DNA of 64,000 nt, from NCBI GenBank assembly GCA_900074885.1, contig FJUW01000075.1, positions 95,859 through 159,858 on the forward strand, read 5' to 3'. The DNA is from Rhynchosporium graminicola (taxonomy: Eukaryota > Ascomycota > Leotiomycetes > Helotiales > Ploettnerulaceae). Positions 21,926-33,549 of this stretch are shown piece after piece (positions within the stretch are counted from its first letter, which is position 1; each line of letters begins with the position of its first letter). The notes beneath the pieces are model-generated. The model saw only the letters and a list, made by a program, of their open reading frames with translations. It did no database searches and had not been told where the DNA came from. The translations under genes and the position numbers were made by a program.

Positions 21926-23558
21926 ATGAAGTTTGCCTCTGTCACCCTCTTGAGTTTTGCCGCTGTCGTCTCCTCTGCAAAAGTCAGCTACAATGGCGCC
22001 AAGGCATTCCGTATCCCAGTCGGTGAAGATGTAGCACCTTTGATGGAAGTGATCCACAAATTGGACCTTCCGATCTGGAAAGGAGCTCCAGGCGGTGTCC
22101 CCATTGCAAACTCACATGTGGATCTGGTTGTCCCTGCCAAAGATGTTAAGAATTTCCAGAAGATGACCTCGTCCATGGTAACGGAAGTTATGCATGAGGA
22201 TCTCGGAGCTTCTATTGATGCCGAGGGTAGTGCAGCTGCAAATTCCAGTAAGTTGAACCAGAAAATCATGAGATAAATCACATACTGATGCGATCAAGCT
22301 GCTGCTGCAAATCTTTCTTGGTTCGATGCCTACCATGAATATGCCGACCACATCACATTTTTGAACGAATTGGTAGCTTTGAACAGCACACAATCCGAGA
22401 TCGTTATCATCGGAACTTCCAGTGAAGGACGTCCTATCACCGGTATTCATTTCTGGGGTGCCTCCGGAAAAGGTATTAAGCCTGCAATCATCCTGCACGG
22501 AACCGTTCATGCTAGAGAATGGATTACGACTATGGTATGTTCTTGGTCACTCGATATCATGAGCTCCCACCGAAAATCCCAGCTGACCATGATTCATCTA
22601 GACTACGGAGTATCTGGCGTACTATCTTCTGCAAAACTATGGCAGCAGTGCCGAGATTAAGTTCTTCGTTGACAAATACGATTTCTACATCTTCCCAGTC
22701 GTAAACCCTGATGGTACGTTCGTTCCCCTAGTTTAATATCAATATCTAACTTGTGCAGGATTTGTGTACACCCAGACGACAAACCGACTTTGGCGCAAGA
22801 GTCGCCAGGTAGTCCCATACAGCACCTGTCTTAACAACAGTACCTGTGGTGCCAACAGCACCTGTGTTGGTCGTGACATCAATAGAAACTGGCCATTTCA
22901 GTAAGTTTGACATGGCTGCTAGCTTCCGTAGCGGGTTGAGACTCGGATTCTGACTGAAGTACGTTGTAGATGGGATGTTCCTGGTGGCGCGTCAAGCGAT
23001 CCTTGCAGTGACGTGTTCAAAGGTAGACATCAGCCAGGGTTCAATTTCTCCATAACCTAACATATCTCCAGGTTTCGCAGCTGGTGATGCAACAGAGAAC
23101 AAGATCTTGGTCGCTCACACCAATATGATCAAAGCAACACAAGGACTTCAACTTTACATAGATATCCACTCCTACTCCCAGTTATTTATGACCCGTCCGT
23201 TAACCTAAGTATCTCATTCACTTTACTTTAACTAATACTTCATGCAGCCTACGGCTACTCCTGCACTGCCGTTGCGAATAACAGCGAGTCCTTGAACTCG
23301 CTTGCTGCGGGAGCATCAGCAGCAATCCATTCAATATATGGCACCAATTTCACTTCTGGACCTATCTGCTCAACAATTTACCAAGCTACTGGAACCTCTG
23401 TCGATTACATCAATGATGTCACAAAGTCGAATTATACTTTTGTTATGGAATTGAGAGATACTGGAACCTATGGCTTCGTTTTGCCAGCTGATCAGATTCT
23501 GCCGACTAGTGTTGAGACCTATGCTGGGCTTCGACATCTGTTGCTTAATATGGTATAG
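21926..23558 (+). CDS. Secreted zinc carboxypeptidase, M14A (carboxypeptidase A) family
   Basis: This extracellular zinc enzyme releases C-terminal residues from peptides. Seven exons: 21926-22247, 22299-22534, 22602-22713, 22759-22900, 22970-23022, 23072-23194 and 23248-23558, giving 432 residues. A signal peptide (residues 1-18) and an activation propeptide (to about 110) precede the catalytic domain. The Zn ligands are His178 and Glu181 in H-A-R-E-W and His321 in D-I-H-S-Y-S-Q. R-D-I-N-R-N-W-P matches the substrate-binding Arg/Asn region, and the general base is Glu397 in E-L-R-D-T-G-x-Y-G-F. All key residues are present. The intron 6 donor is a weak GTCCGT, but it is the only one nearby that keeps the frame. 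Confidence 0.92.
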
Positions 23559-23743
23559 AGAGACGTACAGGATATGGAACTTTTAAAGAAGTGGCATTGA
23601 AATCTCTGGAAGAAGAATTACGTAGTTTCGCTTATAACCAGAGAACTGGGTAGTTTGATTGCAAAGGATGAACGCCGAGCTACACTGGACCACAAATGAA
23701 TTCTTCCTTCATTTATATGATATTCGCTAAATGACATTGTAAT

Positions 23744-24514
23744 TCAGAAAGCCTCCATGGGCTGACAAACAAATTTCGGCGATTTCCAAGTCGTATTTTG
23801 ATACAAAATATCCACAACCTTCTTCTTAACCTCCTCCAACTTATCAATAGCATCGACCTCCTGGCCCTCAAAGTAAACACAAACCACATCAACTCCATCC
23901 CGAATCTGTTTCACAATCTTCTTCAGGATTTCTTCGTCCGAGCAAATCACAGTAACGCCCACCGCATCCTTCTCCTTATTCACGTGCTTCTCATGCTCCA
24001 ATTCTGCTTCTAGCTTATCCTTGTGATTCTCAGCCTCCATCGACTGGACATGCCATGTCCTCAACAGCTCTCTAATCCTCGTAACTCGTTGCGTCGACAG
24101 ATATTCCAGGAATGCAGCATTCAATTGTATGTTTTGGAGTATATTCGGATCGTCTGCTGGACATTCTACCAGGAAAAGAGTCTGGAAAGTTTTGTAAAGG
24201 GAGGTTGCGCTACTTAGTGAGAATGAGTCGTGGAGGTTCTCGGCGGTTAGGAGGAGTTCGATGTGGGTGGGCATTTTTGAGTTTGATTGATAGATGCGTT
24301 TAATTGCGGAGAGGAAATCTGAATTGTACATTAGATTGAATAAGGTCGTTGGGTAGATACCTGTGGGAAAGTGTTTCTTGCTGGAGGATTCATGATGTTC
24401 CTCGGCTGAGCTCTTTGTCTTTGTGAGTCTTTGTTTGACATCCCCCACCGAGACACAGACCACTTTCTCATAATTAAGGCTTGATTTCTTTGTTCTTAGC
24501 ATGAACACGGTCAC
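23744..24514 (-). CDS. Hypothetical protein with a central coiled coil
   Basis: A single open frame codes for 256 residues with protein-like composition. The N-terminal half has mixed helix-like sequence (N-L-M-Y-N-S-D-F-L-S-A-I-K-R-I-Y). Residues about 165-190 form a charged coiled coil (M-E-A-E-N-H-K-D-K-L-E-A-E-L-E-H-E-K-H). A hydrophobic, possibly beta-rich stretch and a Lys-rich helix follow. It has no signal peptide or membrane segment. I do not recognise the family. Its stop lies 186 bases from the end of the carboxypeptidase gene (convergent). No intron is needed. Confidence 0.6.
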   Translation of the reverse strand: MTVFMLRTKKSSLNYEKVVCVSVGDVKQRLTKTKSSAEEHHESSSKKHFPTGIYPTTLFNLMYNSDFLSAIKRIYQSNSKMPTHIELLLTAENLHDSFSLSSATSLYKTFQTLFLVECPADDPNILQNIQLNAAFLEYLSTQRVTRIRELLRTWHVQSMEAENHKDKLEAELEHEKHVNKEKDAVGVTVICSDEEILKKIVKQIRDGVDVVCVYFEGQEVDAIDKLEEVKKKVVDILYQNTTWKSPKFVCQPMEAF

Positions 24515-25138
24515 TCGGATTTGAAAACATATATGAAAATGAGTTTTTTCTCCTTATACTCTTCGTGTCACATTCCCCAATTACCACATTTTCCTCTCCA
24601 AGCACCCTTGCTACTTGCAGGAATGGTGTTGAGTCGTATCAACCCCAGGTTACCTGGATACCGGATTTTGATTGACTGCGCTTCGATTCTTTCGAGGTGT
24701 TTGACAAATGTGCAGACTCTATAGCCAAAACACTGTTATTGATTATGATTTACCGAGCCTCTTAGATCACGGTCAAGCATGCTAGCCGTTCATCCAGCGC
24801 CAAGTGAACAATTCAGCTGCTCTAGGATTTTGCTCTACGTTGTCAGCCGCTCAACCCCATAATTTTTATTGCTCTCCAGATATTATTAGCAACACCACGT
24901 TGACTTCTCTTGGCGGCATGAGCCACTCAGTCTCAATCCGTCTTCCAAGGCGTACACTGGGCCATATCCTACCATGTGCGAATAGCAATCCCTTGGCATT
25001 GAATCTGAAGCTGATACAAAATCAACCGCCTTCTTTCTAAAGAAGTTCCCTTTTTGCTTTGAATCACTCTCGAGCCCCAGACTCGACGATCGATATTCCC
25101 CTCATCACAAAGGAGTCCCAGTCCTTCAAAATACAGCC
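24515..25138. promoter_or_regulatory. Divergent promoter region, coiled-coil hypothetical and CYSTM gene
   Basis: This stretch of 624 bases separates two divergent start codons. I see no gene in it. It presumably carries both promoters. No specific binding site is assigned. Confidence 0.4.
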
Positions 25139-25525
25139 ATGTCTCAATACCCTCCTCAGCAATATGGTGGTCAAGATCAGTATGGTCCATCTCAGCCCTA
25201 TGGCGCCCCTCCGCCTCAGCACGGTTACGGATATACTCCTCAACAGCAACCTGTGAGTTTACATTTTTCGGCAATCCATTGTCAAGAATATAGACTACAT
25301 ACTCACTGTGGACCATAGATGTACCAACAAGCTCCTCCGCCTCAGCAGGCTCCTCCGGAGAAGGACCGTGGCTGTCTCGTCGGATGGTAAGAGAATCTAA
25401 TTCGTGCTTTGGTGGGTCAAAGATCCTACGCTGACTCCTTGCACAGTCTCGCGACGTTATGCTGTTGTTGGATGTGTGGAGAGACGTGTGACTGTTGCCT
25501 GGATTGTTTGACATGCTGCTGCTAG
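25139..25525 (+). CDS. Small CYSTM-type Cys-rich membrane peptide
   Basis: Three exons (25139-25252, 25319-25386, 25447-25525) encode 86 residues. Residues 1-50 are low-complexity Gln/Pro/Tyr/Gly. After E-K-D-R-G-C the C-terminus is packed with Cys, including C-C-C-W-M-C and three final Cys. This layout, a polar PQ-rich head and a Cys-rich tail that sits in or on the membrane, is that of the CYSTM family, linked in yeasts and plants to stress and metal tolerance. Both introns are GT-AG and all phases close. A 206-codon frame on the opposite strand is a by-product. Confidence 0.82.
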
Positions 25526-27423
25526 AAATTGTTCTATTCAAGCTCTCATTAGAGTGTGCACTCGCCTGATATAGAGTCATCGTGTTCATTGCAATTAGCT
25601 CTCCATTCGTAGCGTGTCTTTGATACTGCCCAGTTTTGTTAGCGGTATTTATTGTACCAGCTTTTCTAATCGAGTCGGTTCTCGATTTATTTATTGTCCT
25701 TCTAGCAGTTTATTCTGCTCACTTCCATCCATCCTCGTATTCGAAGCAGTTTGACTATCATTCCTTTCTCTCGCGGTTCTAGTTTTGACCTCCCAGCTTA
25801 GCAAACGGTTATCGGCACGGATCGTGTCTGAGCCAAGAGACATGCCCCTCTTGTCGACTGCGAGCCGACCATTTGAAAGATTGAGATCGCTCACGTTGAT
25901 CCACTCCTAATCATAGTAAGCAGTCAGCATAATAATGGGTCCTTGGCGTGCTTCGGCACGATTATGAATGCTATTGGCCGAGAACTGAAAAGCATGTTCA
26001 TGAGGAGGTTATGTTGGCCACCGAGGCCAGGCAAATTCAACCCCGGCGAAAAGACTTGAGAAAGTTGTCTTATAATCAATCGGTCAAGTGATCAATATGC
26101 TATACGACATCAAGCTCTATTTCAGGGTAATATCCTGCAGTATTTTCGCGACTTTGATGCTAAGTCGTCACTCTTCACCTACATGTCTTCGTCCTTTGTA
26201 GCCCGGAGTAAGGTCACGCTTCGCCGGCGAAAATTGGATCCGCCTCGCACCTCTAAAGCTCGATGGACGACCTCGATTTGGCAAAAATCCTCTTCTGCTC
26301 AGCTGAAGGTTTTATCTCTTCTTGTTTTAAAGAGTACTGTCTTTGAGTGTCGCGACGTGCGCTTTGTCGACGCTACACAATACCAGCCTTACAGGTGACG
26401 CGATCGGAGAGGCCTCGTGACTGAACCCGTTCGAAAGCAAAAGCATGGTCTTCTTTTCAGATCAGAATTGCAATGCGAAATCCATTAGAGCTTCCCGTTC
26501 AGATTTCAAACTTATTTTCTACCAAGCTTAAATGCATATCAACAGCAAGAGCGAAACAGATTCTATTTCTGGGCAAATTGCTGAGAATAGCATGGTTCAT
26601 ACTTGGCGATTCAAATAATCAACCTAAGAATACAGCAGTCAAACAGAATGCTATCTTAGGGAATCAATAACTTCTACTGCTACACGCGCGCTACAAAGAT
26701 GATTCCCTGTGTTTACCTCTTCGCCTTCAAGCTACTGGACCCACTTGCAAGCGACTGGTATTAGTCAGCATAAAATATGTCACGTTTGCAACTCTTCTCA
26801 TCAGTCCCAAGATTATCTTAGTGTCAATGGGTCTTGGCGACGAAAATCTTGATACCACCTTAATAGGAGTCAAAGGTCTGTGATCGATGTGCTCTTCACT
26901 ATTGCCAAAAACAGCGATAAAGGAGAACGCGCGCTTGGGAAGGAGTCACTTGCATCACATGACGTGACAATCATTGAGAATTCTCTGTTGTAGGAAGCCA
27001 GCCCCTCAGCCCAACCCCCCCCCCTTCACATGAGGTTAAGCTTGGCTTCATGTAAGTGGCAGCTTCCAGGTGCGTCTCAGACAATATGCCAAGCCTGTTC
27101 TAGCGACTCGTTATGAGGACACAGTAAAGGCTCTCTCGAAAAGTACCTAGTATTGGCAAATTCATGCAAATCACAAGTTATAACTTCACAAGTCCAAGTC
27201 AATAGCCAGACGAGGACAATTGATAAGGAAGAAGCTCATCAAATACCATTTGTCACATGTGAAATATGAAACCATATTTTATTTTTGAAAGAGGAGCATT
27301 ATCCATCGAATATCTCATGAAGTCATGCTGGAGAGAGGAGAAATCGTGAGATCATTTTCAACATGAGCAATCATTTCCTCCACATACATACTTTGGACTT
27401 CTAGATACAGATCTCTATCTCGA
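25526..27423. other. Intergenic region
   Basis: I see no supportable gene, RNA or mobile element in these 1.9 kb. A pyrimidine run (CCAACCCCCCCCCC) lies near 27014-27026. The far right end is the 3' flank of the GH7 gene. Confidence 0.5.
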
Positions 27424-28738
27424 TCAAGCGCTTCCCTTGTACGTGGATCCAATTTCACCCCACTTGACTTTGGACCAAGTGACAACTGGAGAAGATACGA
27501 CCTTGATAATCTGCTTTGGATCACCCTCAGTAGCATTGCAAGGCCCAGCATTTCCACTATCAAGCCAGTTCATAAAACCCGTCGGGTCCCACCAAATGGA
27601 GAAAATCAAGACCATTCCTCTTTCCAAAGCCTTTCCCATAACAGGCGTGCCACCAAGATCCATGTACCTCTCAGCCGCACCCGGCTTTCCGCAGAAATCC
27701 TTATCGTTAAGGAAGTTGTTGCCAGTAACGTTTGCTGTGGTTTTAATAGCCGCGTTCTGGATGACCTTTCCATCTTGGATGTACAGACGACGGATCTCAG
27801 TCATGACGCCGTCGACTTCCGGGAACTGTGTAACAACGGTGAAAGGGCGATTAGTGTCAACAGTTAGACCACGACCGTAGAAGTCCTTGTTTCCTTGGAC
27901 GTATGTGTTGTAGGAACATCCGTCTTTATCGCAGACGCCGTCGTCGGCGCATTCAGCTCCAGTGCATTGGTAAAGACCGGTTTGATTGCAGGCATGTGGT
28001 GCAAAAGCGGTAGCTACGGCATTGGCTTCCCAAATATCCATTTCGTTGCAGCAGACTCCTTTGCCTTTGATGTTACCCTGAGTTTTTTGTCAGCGACAGA
28101 TAAACTGATGAGCAAACAGGAAGGAGACAACTCACAACACCATTCACGAATGGTGTGGTGTAACACTGCGCATCACAGTATCCACCACCGTATCTGGCAC
28201 CCGTAGGATTTAACTCGCTCTTCCCGCCCTGCTCATCCATCTCGCTGAGATACAAGGCACTATTCATACCACACGGCAACTTGGATGAATCAACATCAAA
28301 ACTCAACTCATTCCCGCTCAACTTAAGCATATCATACTTATCACCCTCTTCATTCAACAAGTATACTCTCGGAGTAACCTTGACCCCTTCTTTGTCCAAC
28401 TGATGCATAGTCAAGAGATCCCCAGAGGTTTTGACGCCATATTTTTCGTAATCGGGAATTCCGTCTACGATGCAGTTTTTGGCACATGTTGCTTCGTCTG
28501 GACACACAGAGACGTTTGGTGGGGGTCCCTTTGCGCCGCAGCCGAGGGACGGATTGTTGACTTGGTAAACGGGATGGGCCAATTGGTCGAGTACGAGGAG
28601 GGATGTTTGTTCCTTGCAACCTCCTGCTTTTGTACACTTCCAAGTGGTGAGTTTGGGGTGGACTTCCGGGTTTGGGCCGGGTGTCAGGGCGCTTGCCAGA
28701 GCGAGGAATGCGGGAATGAGAGCGAGGAGGGAAGGCAT
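27424..28738 (-). CDS. Secreted glycoside hydrolase family 7 endoglucanase
   Basis: A retaining beta-1,4-glucanase for cellulose breakdown. Two exons on the minus strand (28738-28136 and 28077-27424) with a 58-nt intron, giving 418 residues. The signal peptide ends near residue 18. The mature start (E-V-H-P-K-L-T-T-W-K-C, G-G-C) is typical of GH7. The active site C-C-N-E-M-D-I-W-E-A places the nucleophile at Glu213, the helper at Asp215 and the acid/base at Glu218. There is no linker or CBM1 domain, so it is a catalytic domain only. The short length and my memory of loop patterns favour an endoglucanase over a cellobiohydrolase, but the tunnel loops were not compared in detail. Confidence 0.9.
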
Positions 28739-28820
28739 CGTAGCAAGACTGGTGGACAGATAAATGAATGTGGGAGTGAGTGATTAAGGAAAGCTTCAGA
28801 GACGTGGGAGACACCTACAT

Positions 28821-28837
28821 TATATATATATATATAT
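28821..28837 (-). promoter_or_regulatory. TATA-rich element upstream of the GH7 gene
   Basis: An alternating TA run of 17 bases lies about 85-100 bases upstream of the GH7 start codon, a suitable place for a TATA box. It may equally be a simple repeat. Confidence 0.4.
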
Positions 28838-31077
28838 CTACACATCATTCTCTGTAGTAGATAGTCATGCTCATCTACAAAGTTCAAAGAGATACTCTAT
28901 TCAAATTCCGACTACCCCAATTCTATAGAAAGACCTGACATCACGGGCCGCAACCCGCCGTGTTCATCAGGGTCCCCATTTTAACAATCTAAATAATATA
29001 TGTCAGAGTAGACTATCAGTAACTCCACCTAGCTAGCTACCTAATGTGCCATTAGATTGAGAATAAAGATGGTGACGAGCAAATGGAAACACTGCAGTTG
29101 CATCAACCGTTTCGCTTGGCACGGAACAATACTTTATCCAACGGCCGGCTGTTCCCAATGCCTCGACTTTTCCGAAACATTATTTTGAATAGCTCAACTA
29201 CCCTAAACAGGTGGCTGCTTTATACTAGACGATACAAACAAGGGGGGAGGGAACAAGAAATGCCTGATTGCGTAAAACGAGGTTATTCGCACATTTAAAA
29301 GGTACGTATTGAAGAGGTTACAAATTGAGGTAACGTGAGCTCTACGCCCTACCGTCATGAGCTTTGCTACCGGTTCTGGCAGGCGAGCAAGACGTGCTGG
29401 AAAATAACATGTAGCTAAGTAACGTGCCTAGGTCCAAGCAAGCATTCTGGCCCTCCTATGCTGTAATAGTAGCCTCTTTAGTCTTTAGTCACTATTGAGA
29501 GCGTGCGCTCTATCCTTACAAAAATACGTATACCTCACATTTAAAGCCTTCACTCTTTATAACCCATTGCTCCTAACTCTCGTGTACAGCATGATTGATT
29601 ACGGCGTCTTGACTGGATCGCACAGAGTTGAATTTATAAGGTCATGTAATTCGAGGAGGGTAGGTCTCTCTTACGAGGCTATCAGAACGTTACTAAGCCA
29701 TTTAGGAAGGTGAAATCCTAGATCTGCGAAGGGGTGGTCACATGCGAGCAGAGATGTAAGTTGCATGATAGATATAAGTAAGTCTACCATGATTAGTAGA
29801 GGTCCTGATCTTGGATTTCACTTCTAGGATTCTCGAAGTACTATCAGGATTACGGTTTAAGAACCGTTCAAAATCGCCTAGCATAAAGCAGCGATCTGTT
29901 TAGGTAGTCCAGCTATGCAAAATAACATCTCAGATGAGTCGAGGCATTGGAAATAATTGGCCTTGTGCAGCGCTCAGGGATATGTAGTTGAATAAATTAG
30001 ATCGAATCAGGATGTTTCATCTTTGTCAGCTGCCAGCCAACCAGTGTCGACGATGAGTGCTGCTGGGTGAAACCCAGGGGATCTATCTAGATGCTTTACA
30101 CAGATTAGGTATTACTTGCACCCTGCTAATTAAGTTCCGGAGGAGCAAGTTGCCTAGAGAGTTTTATCCACCATTTATATAGGATCTACTTAATCTAATC
30201 AGCCATGTTAGGCTTTTTTTTCCAGCCAAGTAAAACGCAAAGTCAATCTTACAGTACTGCAATGAACTACGAAAATCAAACGTAGCCAATAATCAAGCTC
30301 GATTTGTAAAGGTTCATGCTAGTCAGGGCAGTCATCTGTATCTACCTTCTTTAGGTACGGAGAGGGTACTCCCAGGCTTTCACGTCTCGGCTAGAATGAG
30401 TGGGACTAAGCGAGCCAGGGTAGTCGAGGTCGAGGAAGTTCGGGGTAGGCTGCTGGTGCACGACTCATGCGGCAATACTAGAACTCTGTATGCTTATCCC
30501 TTCAACATGGTGTAGAGGATAGATTGCAACGGAGAGTTCCTCGGGCTTGGTGTAGGTCTGAACCTATCCATCCATCCACCGTAGGTTTCAAACTCGGGTT
30601 CGATGTGGCTGGTCATGTATTGCTATAGGTATCTATTCGAGTAAGTTCGGTTTCAGGAAGAAATTGAGTAGTTGCTGGCTTGAGTTTGACACATACTGTA
30701 GTAGAAGAGAATGTCCCGCCCTATGTGAAAGTTAGCAGTTTGTGGAAAGTCTGTTCTGAGATGCTTTGAATCTTGGCTTTTGGACTTCGGCTAGTCTTTT
30801 CAAATGGAAGACCAGAATAGGAAGTGAAGTCCTCTGCTTAGATCAACATCATTGCAGCAAGTTCATAAAATGGTTTTCTGAAAGCTCGGTAGACATCTAG
30901 GCAGTAGAGAGAGGATGAAAGACCTATGTCTGTAAAGCGCACTCGTTTGAGCCAATCGTTTAGGATTTGAAGCCATAGGTGGAGTGACGTTTAATGAGTC
31001 AAGAATAAACTCGTTTCTATTGATCCCTTGGAATACATCATTAAATGTCCCTTTCAATACCTTGGACTGGCAGCAAA
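28838..31077. other. Gene-free stretch
   Basis: I see no supportable gene in these 2.2 kb. Open frames at 29083-29298 and 29495-29713 lack protein character. The segment has intermediate AT content and could include very old repeat sequence, but no ends are visible. Confidence 0.45.
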
Positions 31078-33549
31078 TCAAGCACCACCCTTCCTCTTCC
31101 TCCTCATCATCCTTTTCTTCTGAATGATCTGCTCGCGTCTCTGCAATCTGCCCTCTTCACCAGGCGGAAAACCAGGCTTGAATTTCTTCTCCACCGGCTC
31201 TCCCTTACCCTTCTTCTTTGCCCCATCTGCTGAACCATCATCATCTCTTTTCCTCTTTCCAGCCCCAACATCAACTTTCTCGAAACTCTTGCCCTTCGTC
31301 CCATCATCTTCCTTTCCCTTCTTCCCGAACCCAGGACGTCCAGGCTTGCCCTTCTGGCCTACCCGAGTTTTCTTCATAACCTCTCCTTTCTTCAGTTGTT
31401 TCTTTTCCTTCTCAGGAGCTTCTCCTTTAGCGCGTAATTCAACGATTTCCTTAGACCTCATACGAGCTTTCTCCTCTTTTTCTTTGCGCCTCTGCACAAC
31501 CTGCGCGTTCTCAATGGCAAATTCCACGATTAAGCGCTGTTTCTTGCCAGTCTCCTTGCTCTCCACTGCATGACCATTCAACCACCTCAATCCCATCAGT
31601 GCCCAGCGATGAGAACTGTATTCGACGAAACCGTAGCCACGAGACTTTCCAGCCCCAGATTCTTCGGCGACCTTTGCGCCTTCGCGACCTTCGAAGACGA
31701 TCTTAGCTTGGCGGACAATACCCTTACCCTTGGCTTTGCGTTGCTTTTCAGCATCGCGCATCTCGTCTCCGCCGCGGGCTTCTTCCTCTTTACTCAACTG
31801 ACTCCTCCTGCCCTCTTTGACATCTGTTGCGAAACCGACGACCGCTTCTCTTGCCAATGCTTTCAGATCTTTGGACGTCATGTTTTTAGGTAGGTTGCGG
31901 AGGGAAAGACGTGTGAGGGAGAGATGAAGGGTTGGATTATTCTGAATGAGTTTCTTCCGCTGCATGGCCGAATCTTCGCGCATTTTGATTTCAGATGGTG
32001 CTAAAGCGGCGTATAAGGGAGTGCCGGACGCGACGGTTCCTTCGGAGAGGAGGTAGAGTTTTCTCTTGTCTTTATCTCGTTCGTCGCGGAAGGTTGTGCC
32101 GTTTTCTGTGAGCTTGACGGCTGTTTCTTTTTCTACTGCTTTAGATACCTGTAAAGTGCGGCCATCGATTGTATACAACCCACTCGTATCAGCGGATTCA
32201 TTTTGTAGGACTGAGTGGGTGGTTTTTGTAGGCAGGGAATTGGCGCCTGTGACTTGATGTTTAGGCGCGTTGCGGAAACACGAATCCGCGTCATGTATGT
32301 TGTAGAAACACACGAATCCTGTACCTTTAGGACGATCGGTTTGACGATCCATTACCACGCGTGCGTAGCGCACGGGACCGAATTGGGTGAAATGCTCTTT
32401 GAGATCGGCGTCGAGGGTTGTGAAGGGGAGGTTGCGGACGAAGAGGGTCGTGGAGTTGTCGGTGATGAGGACTTTCTTGCGTCTGTCTTCTATGACTTCT
32501 TCCTCAAATTCATCCTCTGCTGAATCTTCCCACGTCTCTACCTCATCCTCGGTCTTCACATCTGTGTCGGACCCAGAATTGTCTCGGTCGTCGTCTGAAA
32601 TTTGCTCAGGTTCTTCGTCATCCTCGTCTTCCGACTCGAGTTGATCACCGAAATTCTTGAAGAAATTGGCAACATCATCCTCGCCCTCATATTCTTCAGC
32701 GGGTTTCTTCTGCACCGCTTTCTTGGCGGGCTTTTTCTTCTTCTCCGCCAATTCGACCCCGCCGTCGTCTTCATCACCAGACCCCTCCTCCTTGCTCGAC
32801 TTATTCTGAGTCTCCCACACAGTTTTATCGACCGCCCAATCCACAGCCACCATCCTCCCGTCAACCAAAGTGCCGTTGACTGTAGCCAGAGCCTTTTCAG
32901 CATTCTTCTTACCCCGCATAGTGATGAATCCAAAGCCAGCTTGTGTATCCTTGTTCTTCGGCAGTACAGAGAATTTAACCTTTCCAAAGCCCTTGAACAT
33001 ATCCGCCAGCTTCTCGGGGGTATTGACACTCCACGGGAGATTGCGAATGATCAACTTCGGAGGTTTCTTATCTTCTGCCATTTGGTCCAAACGTGCTTTC
33101 TTGATTGCCGCAGCTTCTGCAGAAATAGTACTCTTCCTCCGAACAATGCCATCCGCTGCATCTCCACCGCCCTTACTCATCTCCCTGCTCCTCGGCTGCG
33201 CTATCTCAATCTTCATTTTCCTGCCCATAAACGCCTTCCCATTGAACTCATCAAGAGCCCTCTGCGCATCTTCCGCGTCTGCCAAAGTGACGAAGCCATA
33301 ACCTTTCGATTGTTTAGTCTCTGGATCCAAAACAACTGTAGCGTGTTTGATGGGGTAGGATTCGGAGAAAAGAGACGTGAGAGCGTCGCTTGTTGCGATT
33401 GCTGGGAGGGAGCGCACGAAGAGGGTTCGTTGAGCGGAGGCATTGGTTTCTTTTCGCGGCTTTTTGGTGGGAGGATCTTGTGTTGTAACATTGGTCATGT
33501 CTTCGACCTCCGGTGAGCCTTCTTCTGGGTTGCGTTGTCGTTTCCCCAT
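31078..33549 (-). CDS. NOP4: NOP4/RBM28-type nucleolar RNA-binding protein, four RRMs
   Basis: In yeast, Nop4 binds pre-rRNA and is needed for 27S processing and 60S assembly. One exon encodes 823 residues from the ATG at 33549. An upstream in-frame ATG at 33648 would add 33 residues, but the start at M-G-K-R-Q-R-N is the natural one. RRM1 is at about 41-120 (R-T-L-F-V-R-S-L; K-G-Y-G-F-V). RRM2 is at about 165-245 (L-I-I-R-N-L-P-W; A-G-F-G-F-I). An acidic linker (Glu/Asp runs) follows, then RRM3 at about 370-480 (T-L-F-V-R-N-L-P-F; G-T-G-F-V-C-F) and a split RRM4 at about 560-720. The C-terminus is Lys/Arg-rich, as expected for nucleolar targeting. Confidence 0.9.
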   Translation of the reverse strand: MGKRQRNPEEGSPEVEDMTNVTTQDPPTKKPRKETNASAQRTLFVRSLPAIATSDALTSLFSESYPIKHATVVLDPETKQSKGYGFVTLADAEDAQRALDEFNGKAFMGRKMKIEIAQPRSREMSKGGGDAADGIVRRKSTISAEAAAIKKARLDQMAEDKKPPKLIIRNLPWSVNTPEKLADMFKGFGKVKFSVLPKNKDTQAGFGFITMRGKKNAEKALATVNGTLVDGRMVAVDWAVDKTVWETQNKSSKEEGSGDEDDGGVELAEKKKKPAKKAVQKKPAEEYEGEDDVANFFKNFGDQLESEDEDDEEPEQISDDDRDNSGSDTDVKTEDEVETWEDSAEDEFEEEVIEDRRKKVLITDNSTTLFVRNLPFTTLDADLKEHFTQFGPVRYARVVMDRQTDRPKGTGFVCFYNIHDADSCFRNAPKHQVTGANSLPTKTTHSVLQNESADTSGLYTIDGRTLQVSKAVEKETAVKLTENGTTFRDERDKDKRKLYLLSEGTVASGTPLYAALAPSEIKMREDSAMQRKKLIQNNPTLHLSLTRLSLRNLPKNMTSKDLKALAREAVVGFATDVKEGRRSQLSKEEEARGGDEMRDAEKQRKAKGKGIVRQAKIVFEGREGAKVAEESGAGKSRGYGFVEYSSHRWALMGLRWLNGHAVESKETGKKQRLIVEFAIENAQVVQRRKEKEEKARMRSKEIVELRAKGEAPEKEKKQLKKGEVMKKTRVGQKGKPGRPGFGKKGKEDDGTKGKSFEKVDVGAGKRKRDDDGSADGAKKKGKGEPVEKKFKPGFPPGEEGRLQRREQIIQKKRMMRRKRKGGA

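Noticed and set aside
24969..25589. A 206-codon minus-strand frame over the CYSTM gene
   Set aside because: The plus strand gives a three-exon gene with exact phases and a known family layout. The minus frame has no recognisable domain.
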